Shown here piece by piece: positions 34,533-42,723 of a stretch of DNA of 64,000 nucleotides. The notes beneath the pieces were generated by a model, which did not search any database, was not told the DNA's origin, and was given only the letters and a program-made list of their open reading frames with translations. The first letter of the stretch is position 1. Each line of letters opens with the position of its first letter. A program made the translations under genes and the position numbers. Origin of the DNA: Streptomyces microflavus (GTDB taxonomy: Bacteria; Actinomycetota; Actinomycetes; Streptomycetales; Streptomycetaceae); the NCBI RefSeq assembly GCF_014650075.1, contig NZ_BMUG01000002.1:620001-684000 (forward strand). Direction: 5' to 3'.

Positions 34533-34736
34533 TGCCTCTTCACCGACAACCGCACCCCGACGGGCACGGCTTCCGTCCCCTACCGCTCGATCGCCTGCCG
34601 GATTGGCACACACGACTCCTGCACCGAGCCGTCCCCGCCTGCGGCGACGGACGACGTACCGGTGACCTACGAGGAGTGCATCTGTCCGTGCCATTCGACC
34701 CCGGACCCGCCCATGCCCGTGAAGGTGATGGCATGA
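34532..34736 (+). pseudogene. Cys-rich 67-aa protein, frameshifted at its start
   Basis: From 34533 to 34736 one frame has strong coding GC bias and encodes FTDNRTPTGTASVPYRSIAC, then RIGTHDSCTE and VTYEECICPCHS, a small Cys-rich protein. It has no start of its own: the ATG in the TGATG overlap (34532) is in a different frame. Dropping one C just after that ATG would fuse start and body. A late GTG at 34662 would leave only 24 residues. The stop overlaps the next ATG. Confidence 0.6.
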
Positions 34737-34957
34737 GGGCCCCAGCCCCCGGTGGTGCACTGGTCTCCCCCGTCGAGGTCACTGCGGCCACCGTGCAGCG
34801 CGGCGACATCATCCAACTCGGCGGTCACGCCTGCCGGGTGAGCGACCTCTTTCAGCTCCCCCAAGGGGCCAAGCAACTGGTCTTCGAGTCAGGCGAATTG
34901 CTGGCCATACACGCCCGTACCCGGCTCACCGCCCTGCGACTGCTGAGAAGGCGGTGA
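34733..34957 (+). CDS. Small conserved protein of the decayed element
   Basis: 74 aa: SPVEVTAATVQRGDIIQLGG, then HACRVSDLFQLPQGAKQLVFESGE. The pattern looks like a small beta-rich fold. Homologous small genes sit beside GntR regulators in many streptomycetes; no function is known. Start and stop both overlap neighbours (ATGA at 34733 and GTGA at 34954), so it is part of one transcript. Intact. Confidence 0.65.
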   Translation: MRAPAPGGALVSPVEVTAATVQRGDIIQLGGHACRVSDLFQLPQGAKQLVFESGELLAIHARTRLTALRLLRRR

Positions 34958-35683
34958 CCGGCTTCGTGGCCCAGACGCCATCACGACATCGCCGACGACC
35001 TACGCCACCAGATCACGACGGGCAGCATCAAGCCTGGCGAACGCCTCCCGTCCGAAGCCGGCCTGGCCGCCCGGTACAGGGTCAGCACCGTGACCCTGCG
35101 ACGCGCTCTCGCCGTGCTCCAGGGCGAAGGACTCGTCGAGAAGATCCACGGCAAGGGGAACTACGTCCGTCACCCCCGCCGCAAGATCATGTACGTCGGA
35201 GGCTGGGGCACGCTGGCCCCCTGGACCGCCGCTGAGCCAACGCTGCGCATCACGGTTCCGGCCTCCGTGCACCTGACGACGTTGCTGAAGGTGCCAACGG
35301 GCAGTCCCCTCGCGGAGTACACCTGCCTCAGCCTCGAACACGGGTCACCGCACGGGCTGGCCCGCATCTACATCCCGCGCGACCTGGCCCCGGCCGGAGT
35401 GCTCGACGACGACTCCGTGTGCCGGGAGGCAGCTACGAGATTCGCAGTCCTCGGCCCGTCGTCGGCCACCATCCGAGAGACGGTCTGCGCCCGCTCTCCC
35501 ACCCCAGACGAAGCGTCGGCCCTACGGATCGGGAACAACATGGCCGTTCTCGCGATCACGCGCATCGCCACCGACGCCACCGGCCGGGTCGTTGAGGCCG
35601 CGCTCCTGGCCTTTCCGGGAGACCGAGTCGACGCGGTCTTCACCGCCCACCACGTGCTCAACGAGAGGCCCACCCAAGGATGA
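34954..35683 (+). pseudogene. GntR-family regulator, frameshifted near the start
   Basis: The start GTG at 34954 overlaps the previous stop and reads VTGFVAQT. From 34979 the GntR winged helix continues in the next frame: HHDIADDLRHQITTGSIKPG, RLPSEAGLAARYRVSTVTLRRAL, GKGNYVRHP, followed by a UTRA domain to 35683. One extra C near 34978 separates the two. The first ordinary in-frame start (GTG 35090) would remove most of the DNA-binding helices. If truly frameshifted, it cannot bind its operator. Confidence 0.65.
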
Positions 35684-35988
35684 CAACACCGAACGAACTT
35701 CGGCTCCTCCCGTGGTCGGGCCCGGGGGACAAGCCCTGCTACCTGAGCACCGACGACCCGGACGGCTACATGTCCCGCCTCGCTGACAGCATCGAAGCAA
35801 TCCAACTCGGCACGGCGAGCGAACTGTTGGACGAAGCCGCAGAGGCTCTCGACAATCAGAGGACGTCACTCGACGACATGCGGTGCCTGGTCAAAGAGTT
35901 GACCGGGGCTCTACGGGACGTCTACCGCGTCGCAACGAGCCGCAGCCGCCTCCGGGCCACGAGCGATCCGAGTGAGTCCGCCTATTGA
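35680..35988 (+). CDS. Conserved small protein beside GntR gene
   Basis: 102 aa: LRLLPWSGPGDKPCYLSTDD, then GYMSRLADSIEAIQLGTASELL and a helical C-terminus. Proteins of this type are encoded right after GntR regulators in streptomycetes; no function is known. The ATG at 35680 overlaps the GntR stop (ATGA), so expression is coupled. Intact; last gene of the decayed element. Confidence 0.7.
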   Translation: MTTPNELRLLPWSGPGDKPCYLSTDDPDGYMSRLADSIEAIQLGTASELLDEAAEALDNQRTSLDDMRCLVKELTGALRDVYRVATSRSRLRATSDPSESAY

Positions 35989-36017
35989 TCTGCGGTCCCG
36001 CCGACCAAACAGCTGGA

Positions 36018-36057
36018 GAGGCCCATGGCTCTGACCAGATCAGATGCCATGGGCCTC
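36018..36057. terminator. Bidirectional terminator between element and nuclease module
   Basis: Perfect 12-bp stem GAGGCCCATGGC (36018-36029) with 36046-36057, 16-nt loop, between convergent genes at the boundary where base composition drops. Confidence 0.8.
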
Positions 36058-36103
36058 AGCAGTTCACTTCAGCGTCCTCGGACGCTGACCGCTGCCTGCG
36101 GCG

Positions 36104-37366
36104 CTAATCTCCGGAAAACTTAAAATACTGGTCAGTGGGATTTCTCTTGCGAAATTCGATTACTCTGCGCACATCTTCAACTCTGACACCTGTTACCACC
36201 TTGCCATCATCTTCATCGCTTTCAAGGAGAGGGCAAGGGTGTTCGCCAAGGTTAAGACCTACGGCGCAGCCTTTTTTGCGATATTCAATAATCAGACTTC
36301 TACTATCCGGCATGGGCAGGGAAGGATTCAACCGACGCCAGAAATGAGCACCGCGAGGATCGATTCCGAGTGTAGTTGCCGGACTGACGGAGATCCGAGC
36401 GCAGTCTTCTGAGCATGCATCAAGGAGTTGTCCCCTTGCGGCATTCCACAGCGGCTTAATCACATGCTCTACGTACGGGTCAATCTTGCGGGCCAGGCCC
36501 TTCCACTCATCACCTTCCAGAAATTCGAAAGGATTATTAATAATTGACGCGAGGTCGTCGCTGGGGGCGTAGGGCAGGGCGCACTGAATAAGATGAGCAG
36601 CTGTCTCAGAAATTTTATCGTCTGAAAGGACCCTAGTTCGCATATTAGCCATGGGCAGACCTACAAGCGCCTCTACGACGAGTTCGAGGGGATATGACTC
36701 GCTGAGCAACGTTCCCCATGGTCGATGAGTCAAATCACCTAGTACGACCTCGGCGTAGGCGAGACATGAAATGTCAGCACTATTTTTCACCCATTCCTGG
36801 TGTTCCCAGAAGTAACTCAAGTCAGCCTCTAGAGGTGTTCTTCCTACCTCCTCGAACTGAGCAACTAGCAGATCGAGACGATCCTTACCTTGAATAATCT
36901 CAGGAATCACTCGGGCGGAAGGGACGGGATGTTTTCTTACCAGTCTATCTAGCGTGGCGCGGTCCCACAGTCTTACCTTCGGATTCTTATTTGTCCGAGA
37001 CCACTCTCGAAGCCAGTCCCGCGTAGGATTGGTAAATACACTGTTCGTTGCTATAACAAGAACATCGACCTCTTGATGCGCTGCCGCGTTGATGACCGCG
37101 GACTTAACTGCATTGGACTCTACGGACTTGTTTCTCCCTTTGACTTCGATCCACCATCGTTCTTGCGCCACGTCTCCTTCTGGTGTGGCATGCATGAATG
37201 TTGCTTCCAAATCGCGCCCGCCATCTGGAGCGCCATCGCCGACCCCTCCCTTTCTCCAAGCTAAATCCATTCCGCCCATAGCTTCGATGAGCTCGTTCAC
37301 AAGTGACTCTAATTGCTCTCCTTTGATCGTTTCCCATGGAATCTCCGTGATCCTTGGTTCGTCCAT
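36104..37366 (-). CDS. Mrr-like PD-(D/E)XK restriction endonuclease-fold protein
   Basis: 420 aa. The N-terminal ~140 residues match the Mrr_cat/restriction-endonuclease-like fold: LESLVNELIEAMGG helix, DGAPDGGRDLEA (active-site Asp), WWIEVKGRNKSV (Glu-x-Lys), then VDVLVIATNSVFTNPTRDWL. This predicts metal-dependent DNA cleavage. The C-terminal ~280 residues are unfamiliar and may provide target sensing. The gene is visibly AT-richer (about half GC by eye) than its ~70% GC surroundings, showing recent transfer. It lies 84 bp after the DUF262-AlbA_2 gene on the same strand, so the two are probably one operon. AGGTAGAG precedes the ATG. Confidence 0.8.
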   Translation of the reverse strand: MDEPRITEIPWETIKGEQLESLVNELIEAMGGMDLAWRKGGVGDGAPDGGRDLEATFMHATPEGDVAQERWWIEVKGRNKSVESNAVKSAVINAAAHQEVDVLVIATNSVFTNPTRDWLREWSRTNKNPKVRLWDRATLDRLVRKHPVPSARVIPEIIQGKDRLDLLVAQFEEVGRTPLEADLSYFWEHQEWVKNSADISCLAYAEVVLGDLTHRPWGTLLSESYPLELVVEALVGLPMANMRTRVLSDDKISETAAHLIQCALPYAPSDDLASIINNPFEFLEGDEWKGLARKIDPYVEHVIKPLWNAARGQLLDACSEDCARISVSPATTLGIDPRGAHFWRRLNPSLPMPDSRSLIIEYRKKGCAVGLNLGEHPCPLLESDEDDGKVVTGVRVEDVRRVIEFRKRNPTDQYFKFSGD

Positions 37367-37450
37367 ACGAGTCTCTACCTAACGAAGTTTTAGTTTTTGT
37401 AGGGGCTGGAAAACCTCAGCAGGGAAGCCAAACACGCGAAAGCCAGAGGT

Positions 37451-39247
37451 CTACCGCGCGGGGAACCGACGGACAAGGTCGATTAGAGCTGCCCCGGACA
37501 CTTCTTTTGTGGATGGTCCGTTGCGGACAAAGAAGCGGCCGTCGTGCATTACAGGAGATTCACCAGCCTGCGGCTCTAGCTTCCAGAGAAGGTATCCTCG
37601 ATACCGAAAGGGAGAAAGGGTCGCTGCGAGGGAATTCGCGAATTTTGGCTCAAGTTTCGATGATTTAATTCTGTCCACAAGCCAACGGAAGTGCTCATCG
37701 ATCGTCTTACTCATAGCATCGAGTTCATGCTGAGTTCCAGTAACGCAGAATTTGTCCACCTTATGACTTTCCACGCCCGTGAAGCGTCTGATGGATTCTG
37801 CATCACCATCCCCATCCGCGACACCGATGAAGATAATGCCCTTAGCCTTGGAGTGAACGTTTGCCATAGCTGAGGCGATCTTCAAAATTTTCTCGAAGCT
37901 CGCATCGTCGAATTTCGACAAGTTGCTCACCTGGCAAAACCCTTGCTTAAGTTCAAATAGCGCATCCTCTGTAAGGGCCATCCGGAGCGTCGATTCGAAC
38001 CGCAGGGCGTGCTCCTGAAGTTTCAAAGCATTCTCGTCCTCTGTGGGCTCGAATACCCTCCTCAAGGAGCCCTTTACAGCTTCCACGAGGTCACTCTTCC
38101 GCGCACTTCCCCAGTTGCCGCCTCCAGGCACACTAAGGTCCTTGTCCCAAAATCCCTTCAAAGCTTTCGCCAATTCGCTCTTACTCTTCGGTACGAGATT
38201 TTCTTCATGCAGAATCTGCTCAAGAGCAACAAACAATGCATGGAAATGGCGTGGTACGCCGCGCGGATTTTGCTGCGTGACAGTCCAAGTAAAGTACGGT
38301 GCCCCCGCCACATCGAGAGTCTCTTTGATCAGATCAAGTGTCCCCATAAAGCGACGCTCGATCTCATCTTTTCCAATTGTCAACAGGCGAGCGCGAATTG
38401 AAAGCGCAGATGTGGAATGCGATACCCGTTCCTCGCTGTATGCAGCATTGCGATACTCGGTCCCGCTGGACGCAAAGGGGCGCAAGATTAGGTCAAGGAG
38501 GAGGTCTAGGACCAACTCTTCGTCCCGCGATTCCCTGACTGCATCACGAGACAAGATCCCCTGCTTGACCCAGAAGATATCACCATCATAGATTCCGTAA
38601 TCGAGATCTTTGTTAGTGATGCTAATCTTCGGCATATCCTGAAGGTTCACATAATCGGTCAACGAGGAATCTCCTCGAATGGCAGCACTCAGGCGCCGGA
38701 CCAGACCGGCGATCTCTGCCGTTGATCCAGCCTGTCGAATCTCTTGGAGGCTCAGGTGCCTACCGGAAGAATTGATCCTTCTGAAAACCTCATCAACGGA
38801 TGACTCGCTAGCCGAACGGTACGTCGAGACAGGCAGGTGATAGTTGGTAAAGTCTCGGCAAGTTGCCCGGTCCCAGACGGGGGTTTTTTGTTCCAGTGTC
38901 CCGCTGTCCGCGAAAAACTTAGTATCTGCCAAGGTTTCGAGATCAAAATAACGCCCATCAACCGGATACTTGTTCTCGATGAAAGAGAAGATCGCATCCA
39001 AGCGTTGCAGGCCGTCAATAACTTCCAGCCGTGCGCTTCCTTCGTATTGGCTTTCTGCCAAAAGAATGAGAGGGATGGGAAGCTTCTTCAAGGCCGAATC
39101 GATAAGGCGCTGCTTTTCCTCCACCGCCCAAACTAGTTTACGTTGATAGCGGCGGTTAATGAGGAAGCGATTCTGGATATAATCCGTATATAGCTGTTGA
39201 AGTCCTTCGCCCTTAACTGACAGCTCAGTTCCTTCGCTGACGGTCAT
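37451..39247 (-). CDS. DUF262 (GmrS-N-like) and AlbA_2 domain fusion protein
   Basis: 598 aa. The N-terminal ~300 residues are a DUF262 domain as in GmrSD-type type IV restriction enzymes: YQRKLVWAVEEKQRLIDSAL, PIPLILL, LEVIDGLQRLDAI (the DGxQR nucleotide-binding motif) and VFRRINSSGRHLSLQEIR. The C-terminal ~190 residues look like an AlbA_2/Schlafen-type domain: FELKQGF, IASAMANVHSKAKGIIFIG, VADGDGD, and FFVRNGPSTKEVSG. A DUF262 head joined to an AlbA_2 tail, next to an Mrr-like nuclease, suggests NTP-dependent sensing of foreign DNA or RNA. GGAGGG precedes the ATG at 39247. AT-rich like its partner. Confidence 0.78.
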   Translation of the reverse strand: MTVSEGTELSVKGEGLQQLYTDYIQNRFLINRRYQRKLVWAVEEKQRLIDSALKKLPIPLILLAESQYEGSARLEVIDGLQRLDAIFSFIENKYPVDGRYFDLETLADTKFFADSGTLEQKTPVWDRATCRDFTNYHLPVSTYRSASESSVDEVFRRINSSGRHLSLQEIRQAGSTAEIAGLVRRLSAAIRGDSSLTDYVNLQDMPKISITNKDLDYGIYDGDIFWVKQGILSRDAVRESRDEELVLDLLLDLILRPFASSGTEYRNAAYSEERVSHSTSALSIRARLLTIGKDEIERRFMGTLDLIKETLDVAGAPYFTWTVTQQNPRGVPRHFHALFVALEQILHEENLVPKSKSELAKALKGFWDKDLSVPGGGNWGSARKSDLVEAVKGSLRRVFEPTEDENALKLQEHALRFESTLRMALTEDALFELKQGFCQVSNLSKFDDASFEKILKIASAMANVHSKAKGIIFIGVADGDGDAESIRRFTGVESHKVDKFCVTGTQHELDAMSKTIDEHFRWLVDRIKSSKLEPKFANSLAATLSPFRYRGYLLWKLEPQAGESPVMHDGRFFVRNGPSTKEVSGAALIDLVRRFPAR

Positions 39248-39382
39248 CCTCTATCCCTCCAAAAACAAGATCATCTTGCTAGCGGGTAGGACACCCTACG
39301 TCTTCGACTTCAGCAGTCTAAGACTTGTTGATGCGGGTATCCCTGCTTTTCAGCGATACGGCCCGCCACCCCACACCGTTGC

Positions 39383-39530
39383 CTCCCATCCCGTCCGCCT
39401 TCGACCCACACGTCGTGGAGCGGTCGTGGTTCAGGGCGTCAAGGTGGAGCGCGCCACTGTACGAACGACCTTGACGCCCTGGGCCGCGACTGCTCGGCTC
39501 TGCCTGGGTCGAAGGTGGTCGGGATGGGAG
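39383..39530. repeat. Palindromic repeat element, copy A
   Basis: A nested inverted repeat. The outer arms at 39383-39407 and 39506-39530 match imperfectly (arm CTCCCATCCCGTCCGCC...). The inner arms are perfect: CAGGGCGTCAAGGT at 39432-39445 with its complement at 39468-39481, around a 22-nt loop. The 50-bp core 39432-39481, loop included, is the exact reverse complement of 63432-63481 (copy B). The rest of the 549-bp gap (39248-39796) holds no convincing gene; 39660-39780 is GC-rich low-complexity sequence. Confidence 0.9.
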
Positions 39531-39796
39531 CCCCACGACGCTCGCCACGCTCCGGCCGGCACTCGCGAACGGCGCCCCGTCCCATCCCGGAGTCTGAGCG
39601 CCCCCGCCGGAGGCATCCTCTTGAAGCCGCGGGCTTGGTTCTCGACTCATGCCCCACGGGCCTATCCACTGCGGGCGCGCGTCGGCGGCGGCAGCGCCGA
39701 GCGGGCCGAAGGCAGGAGCGCGGGCGCAGCCAGAGCCGGGAAGCGCGCCCGGCGGAGCGAAGCGCAGCCGGGTGCCTTGATGAAGTAGAGAAAGTC

Positions 39797-40207
39797 TTAT
39801 CCCGCTGTGATGAGCTGCTTGCCGTCGTGGCTCCGCACGTGAGGGCCGTTGCCGTCCAGGGCGTCCAGGAGGCGGACTGCGTAGACCTCGGCCATGCGCT
39901 CGCTGACCTCGTCGGGGGTGAGCCAGGAGACGGCTGTCGACTCGCTTGATGTGCGCTCGGTGCCGCCGGAGGGCTTGCAGCGGAAGACCAGGGCGACGAT
40001 GCCTCGGGTCGTGTTCTTGTAGACGCCGGTGAGTTGGTCCACCTCGACGTGGATGCCTGTCTCTTCCCAGACCTCGCGGGCAACGCCGGCCTCGGGTGTC
40101 TCGTTGAGTTCGAGGATGCCGCCGGGGAGCTCCCAGGTGCCGTTGTCGGCTCGGCGGATCGCCAGGAGGCGGCCGTCCTCGCGCACCACTACTCCGGCGA
40201 CGGACAC
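39797..40207 (-). CDS. NUDIX hydrolase
   Basis: 136 aa. NUDIX box in canonical form: GGILELNETPEAGVAREVWEETGI (residues split here as GGILELNETPEAG and VAREVWEETGI) with the metal-binding REVWEE. These enzymes cleave nucleoside diphosphate-X compounds. The start is uncertain: the GTG at 40207 (VSVAGVVVRED) fits the fold but has no clear ribosome site, and it lies inside the end of the phosphotransferase gene (19-bp overlap), implying coupled translation. NUDIX plus phosphotransferase pairs are common beside small radical SAM peptide loci in streptomycetes. Confidence 0.85.
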   Translation of the reverse strand: MSVAGVVVREDGRLLAIRRADNGTWELPGGILELNETPEAGVAREVWEETGIHVEVDQLTGVYKNTTRGIVALVFRCKPSGGTERTSSESTAVSWLTPDEVSERMAEVYAVRLLDALDGNGPHVRSHDGKQLITAG

Positions 40208-41043
40208 GGAGTGCAGGTGAGTGGGGGCCCCTTGCGGTGTGCGTGCCAGGCGTTTGCGGCGGTTGCGAGGCGCAGGGTCCATGGGTCGGGGTCGGCGTTG
40301 CTGATTTCGGACCAGATGTTGGCGTTGGCTGCGGCGAAGGCGGTGATGCCTTCGGCGGGGGCGGTGTGCCAGGCGGGGGTTTCGGCGGCCCAGTGCTCGG
40401 CGGATGTGGGGGTGTGTCCGGCGGCGATGAGCCAGATGGTCCAGTAGGCGGCGTCGAGCCAGGCTGCTCCGCGGGTGGCCCAGGCCCAGTCGACCAGGCG
40501 GGCCCGATTGCTTTGGGGGGCGCGAGCGTTGACGAGGACGTTGGTGTTGTTCAGGTCGGTGTGGAGCAGGTGGGTTCCGGCGAAGTAGTGGAGGTCGTCG
40601 GGGTGGGCGGCGTAGTGCTCCAGGCGTTGTTCGGCTCGGCGTAGTTCGATGTCGGGGCAGGGGGTCTCGTTGAGGCGGCGCAGGAGAGATGCGACTTCGG
40701 GGAGGTCGGGGGAGCCGGGGGCGTAGTTGGCGTGGTGGCCGTCCAGGGCTTCGAAGCCGAGGAGGTCCCAACCGGCGGTTTCGACGCGCCAGCGGAGGGC
40801 GGGGGCCAGGTTGGTGAGGAAGGGGGCGACGGTGGCCTCCCGGCGCTGGGTCCAGGCGCGGGAGTGATCCGTGCGCAGGCCCTTGATGTGCCAGGTGCCC
40901 GTGGCGGAGGTGACGCGGGCCGCGATCTCGCTGTTGAAGCCCTTGGTACTCTCCTCGACCGCGAGGAGGGGGCCGGTGTGTTCTTCTACGGCGGTGCGGG
41001 TGGCGGGTGGCAGTTGGTCGAGGCCGATGCGGGTGGTCGCCAT
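40189..41043 (-). CDS. Aminoglycoside-phosphotransferase-family kinase
   Basis: 284 aa. Protein-kinase-like APH fold: HTDLNNTNVLV is the catalytic loop (HxDxxxxN) and VDWAWATRG carries the metal-binding Asp. The N-lobe has AARVTSATGTWHIKGLR with the ATP-binding Lys. The family phosphorylates small hydroxylated molecules; aminoglycoside resistance should not be assumed. It lies between the precursor-peptide candidate (110 bp upstream) and the NUDIX gene, in the same direction, so it may act on the locus product or on an intermediate. Confidence 0.85.
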   Translation of the reverse strand: MATTRIGLDQLPPATRTAVEEHTGPLLAVEESTKGFNSEIAARVTSATGTWHIKGLRTDHSRAWTQRREATVAPFLTNLAPALRWRVETAGWDLLGFEALDGHHANYAPGSPDLPEVASLLRRLNETPCPDIELRRAEQRLEHYAAHPDDLHYFAGTHLLHTDLNNTNVLVNARAPQSNRARLVDWAWATRGAAWLDAAYWTIWLIAAGHTPTSAEHWAAETPAWHTAPAEGITAFAAANANIWSEISNADPDPWTLRLATAANAWHAHRKGPPLTCTPCPSPE

Positions 41044-41153
41044 GGGGTCTCACTCTTCCACGGAGGCGGGTGCGGGTGTGGGTGTGCCGTGGTGCGGGGG
41101 CTTCGGACGGAAGAACGTTTCCGGAGCCCCCGCGGTTCTGTGTGGCCGGTTGT

Positions 41154-41291
41154 CTACCGGTACGGGTTGTCGTCGTTGCAGCCCGGGACGGCGCCTTCGG
41201 TCAGCACCTCCAGGTCGTCCAGGAGGATCACTCCCTCGGGCTCCTGCGGGGCCGGCGGTCGGGGGCTGATCTCGACCATGACAGCGGTCAT
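41154..41291 (-). CDS. Candidate RiPP precursor peptide, 45 aa
   Basis: A short gene whose ATG overlaps the radical SAM stop (ATGA at 41288-41291). The peptide starts MTAVMVEISPRPPAPQEPEG, has an acidic hydrophobic middle (VILLDDLEVLTEG) suited as a leader for a recognition element, and ends AVPGCNDDNPYR. The single Cys and the Asn/Asp/Pro/Tyr tail would be the core. Tight coupling to a SPASM radical SAM gene is the classic arrangement for maturase and substrate. I do not recognise the precursor family. No protease gene was seen nearby. Confidence 0.7.
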   Translation of the reverse strand: MTAVMVEISPRPPAPQEPEGVILLDDLEVLTEGAVPGCNDDNPYR

Positions 41292-42406
41292 TGCGTTTCC
41301 TCTTCTCCGTGTTGGCAGTAGGTGTTCCGTGGTGCCTTCGCCTCCTGGTACGCCTTGGCGAGCGGTCGGCAGACGCGGCAGGTGCCGGAGAGCTGACAGC
41401 CGCCGCAGCCACCGGTGCGAAGCATCTGGGCGTCGGCGATGCCGGGCAGACGGAGGAGTCCGTCCAGGCCCTCGGTCATGAGGTCGACGGGGTTCTCGCG
41501 GCCGACCTTGCACATGGTCGCCAGGCCGTGCGGGTCGACGTGGAAGAAGGTGTGGCCGGCGGGGCAGCCCTTGAAGACGCTGGTCTTGTCCAGGAAGCCG
41601 GGGGCCTGTGCGGCCAGGGGTTCGGGTGTGCCGGTGTAGGTGGGGGAGATGGTGCTGTATTCCTGGCGGCCCGCCCCGTACCGCTCCGCGAGGGCGTGCA
41701 TGGCGTTCAGCTCGTGGGCGTTGTGCCGAGTGATGATCAGGGCCAGTTCGAGTGCGAGACCGGCCTCGTGCGCCGCGATGAGGCCCTTTTCGACCAGCTT
41801 GAACGCTCCCGGTTTGCGGGTGAGCGTGTCGAAGCTGTCCGGGGTGGCCCCGTAGAGGGAGACGGTCACCTTGTGCGGTGGCAGGTCGCGCAGGAGGTTG
41901 ATGATCTCGGGGCGGTGGAGCCGGGAGCCGTTGGTCAGGATCTCGATCAGCATTCCGGAGCGGTGAGCGAGCGTGTACGCGTCCGTGAAGTCCCGGTCGA
42001 TCAGCGGCTCGCCTCCGGTGAACTGGAGCCACAGCACCCCGGCATCCCGCAGCAGGTGCAGGAGCCGGACCTTGTCCGGCCAGGACAGTCCCTCGAACTT
42101 CCGCTCCGCGAGGTAGCAGTGCTCACAGTTGAAGTTGCAGCCTTTGTTGATCTCGTACGTCGCCCGGCCGTAGCCGAGGCGGGTCTCGGGACGTACGAGG
42201 ACGGTCTCCCGCATCACCGTGCCCTCCAGGTCCAGGCCCCAGGCCGTGCGCGCGTGGTCGAGCAGCCAGGCCGGTAGGGGGCTGCTGCTTTCGGCGGTCG
42301 AGGCCAGCTCTTCGTACAGCGTTCGGGGGATGCGCATGCCGCCCTTGGAGCCGGGGCGGGCGATCAGGAACGTTCCGTTGTACGGGCTCGCGATCAGCCG
42401 GTGCAC
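41288..42406 (-). CDS. Radical SAM/SPASM peptide-modifying enzyme
   Basis: 372 aa. CNFNCEHCY (CxxxCxxC) binds the SAM-cleaving [4Fe-4S] cluster; the partial TIM barrel follows (LQFTGGEPLIDRDF, IEILTNGSRL, HKVTVSLYGATPDSF). The C-terminal Cys-rich SPASM-like region (KGCPAGHTFFHVD, ATMCKVG, GGCGGCQLSGTCRVCRPLA, TYCQHG) binds auxiliary clusters. Such enzymes install thioether or carbon-carbon links on peptides. GTG start at 42406 with GGAGGAGG just upstream. It overlaps the 109-aa gene by 13 bp and the precursor by 4 bp, so three genes are coupled. A paralogous, truncated gene lies at 63213. Confidence 0.92.
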   Translation of the reverse strand: MHRLIASPYNGTFLIARPGSKGGMRIPRTLYEELASTAESSSPLPAWLLDHARTAWGLDLEGTVMRETVLVRPETRLGYGRATYEINKGCNFNCEHCYLAERKFEGLSWPDKVRLLHLLRDAGVLWLQFTGGEPLIDRDFTDAYTLAHRSGMLIEILTNGSRLHRPEIINLLRDLPPHKVTVSLYGATPDSFDTLTRKPGAFKLVEKGLIAAHEAGLALELALIITRHNAHELNAMHALAERYGAGRQEYSTISPTYTGTPEPLAAQAPGFLDKTSVFKGCPAGHTFFHVDPHGLATMCKVGRENPVDLMTEGLDGLLRLPGIADAQMLRTGGCGGCQLSGTCRVCRPLAKAYQEAKAPRNTYCQHGEEETQ

Positions 42407-42723
42407 GGGACCTCCTCCGGGGTGTCCTCCCAGGTGTGCTGCTCGGCGTGGCCGGCGAACAGGCAGCAGCCGCCACCGTCGGGCCCCGGGGCAGCCACCG
42501 GGCAGTCCGGCAGTACGACAAGTTCCGCGTCGGTCGTTCCGTGCCAGCGGAGCCACAAAGCGGTCCCGTACGCGCAGGTATCAGTGAGGAGGCCGAAGTG
42601 GTCACCGTCGTCGTGCGCCGACAGTTGGCACTGCACCGCCCCGTCGACGTACGGGGTGGTCCACTTCTCTTGCGCTTCCCGCATCAGGTCGACGGGCACC
42701 CGGTACCAGTGCGCGCACTGCAT
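42394..42723 (-). CDS. Small Cys/His-containing protein upstream of maturase
   Basis: 109 aa, no family recognised. Contains Cys at MQCAHWYR, VQCQLSAHDDGDHFG, DTCAYG, LPDCPVA and GGCCLFAGHAEQHTW, so metal binding is possible. It is translated between the HATPase gene (TGATG overlap at 42723) and the maturase gene (13-bp overlap). Its position suggests a dedicated accessory protein of the peptide locus, for instance for substrate delivery, but this is inference. Confidence 0.7.
   Translation of the reverse strand: MQCAHWYRVPVDLMREAQEKWTTPYVDGAVQCQLSAHDDGDHFGLLTDTCAYGTALWLRWHGTTDAELVVLPDCPVAAPGPDGGGCCLFAGHAEQHTWEDTPEEVPCTG

Noticed and set aside
34532..34957. Single 142-codon gene joining the two small genes (ATG 34532 to 34957)
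   Set aside because: Between 34532 and 34733 this frame has poorer third-position GC than the neighbouring frame that encodes the Cys-rich product; the real second gene starts at 34733.
34530..34980. Programmed ribosomal frameshifting in the element genes
   Set aside because: No slippery heptamer or downstream pseudoknot was seen, and several unrelated genes are affected; decay or sequence error is simpler.
40189..41043. Aminoglycoside resistance gene
   Set aside because: The APH fold is shared by many small-molecule kinases, and the context is a peptide locus; no basis for a drug substrate.
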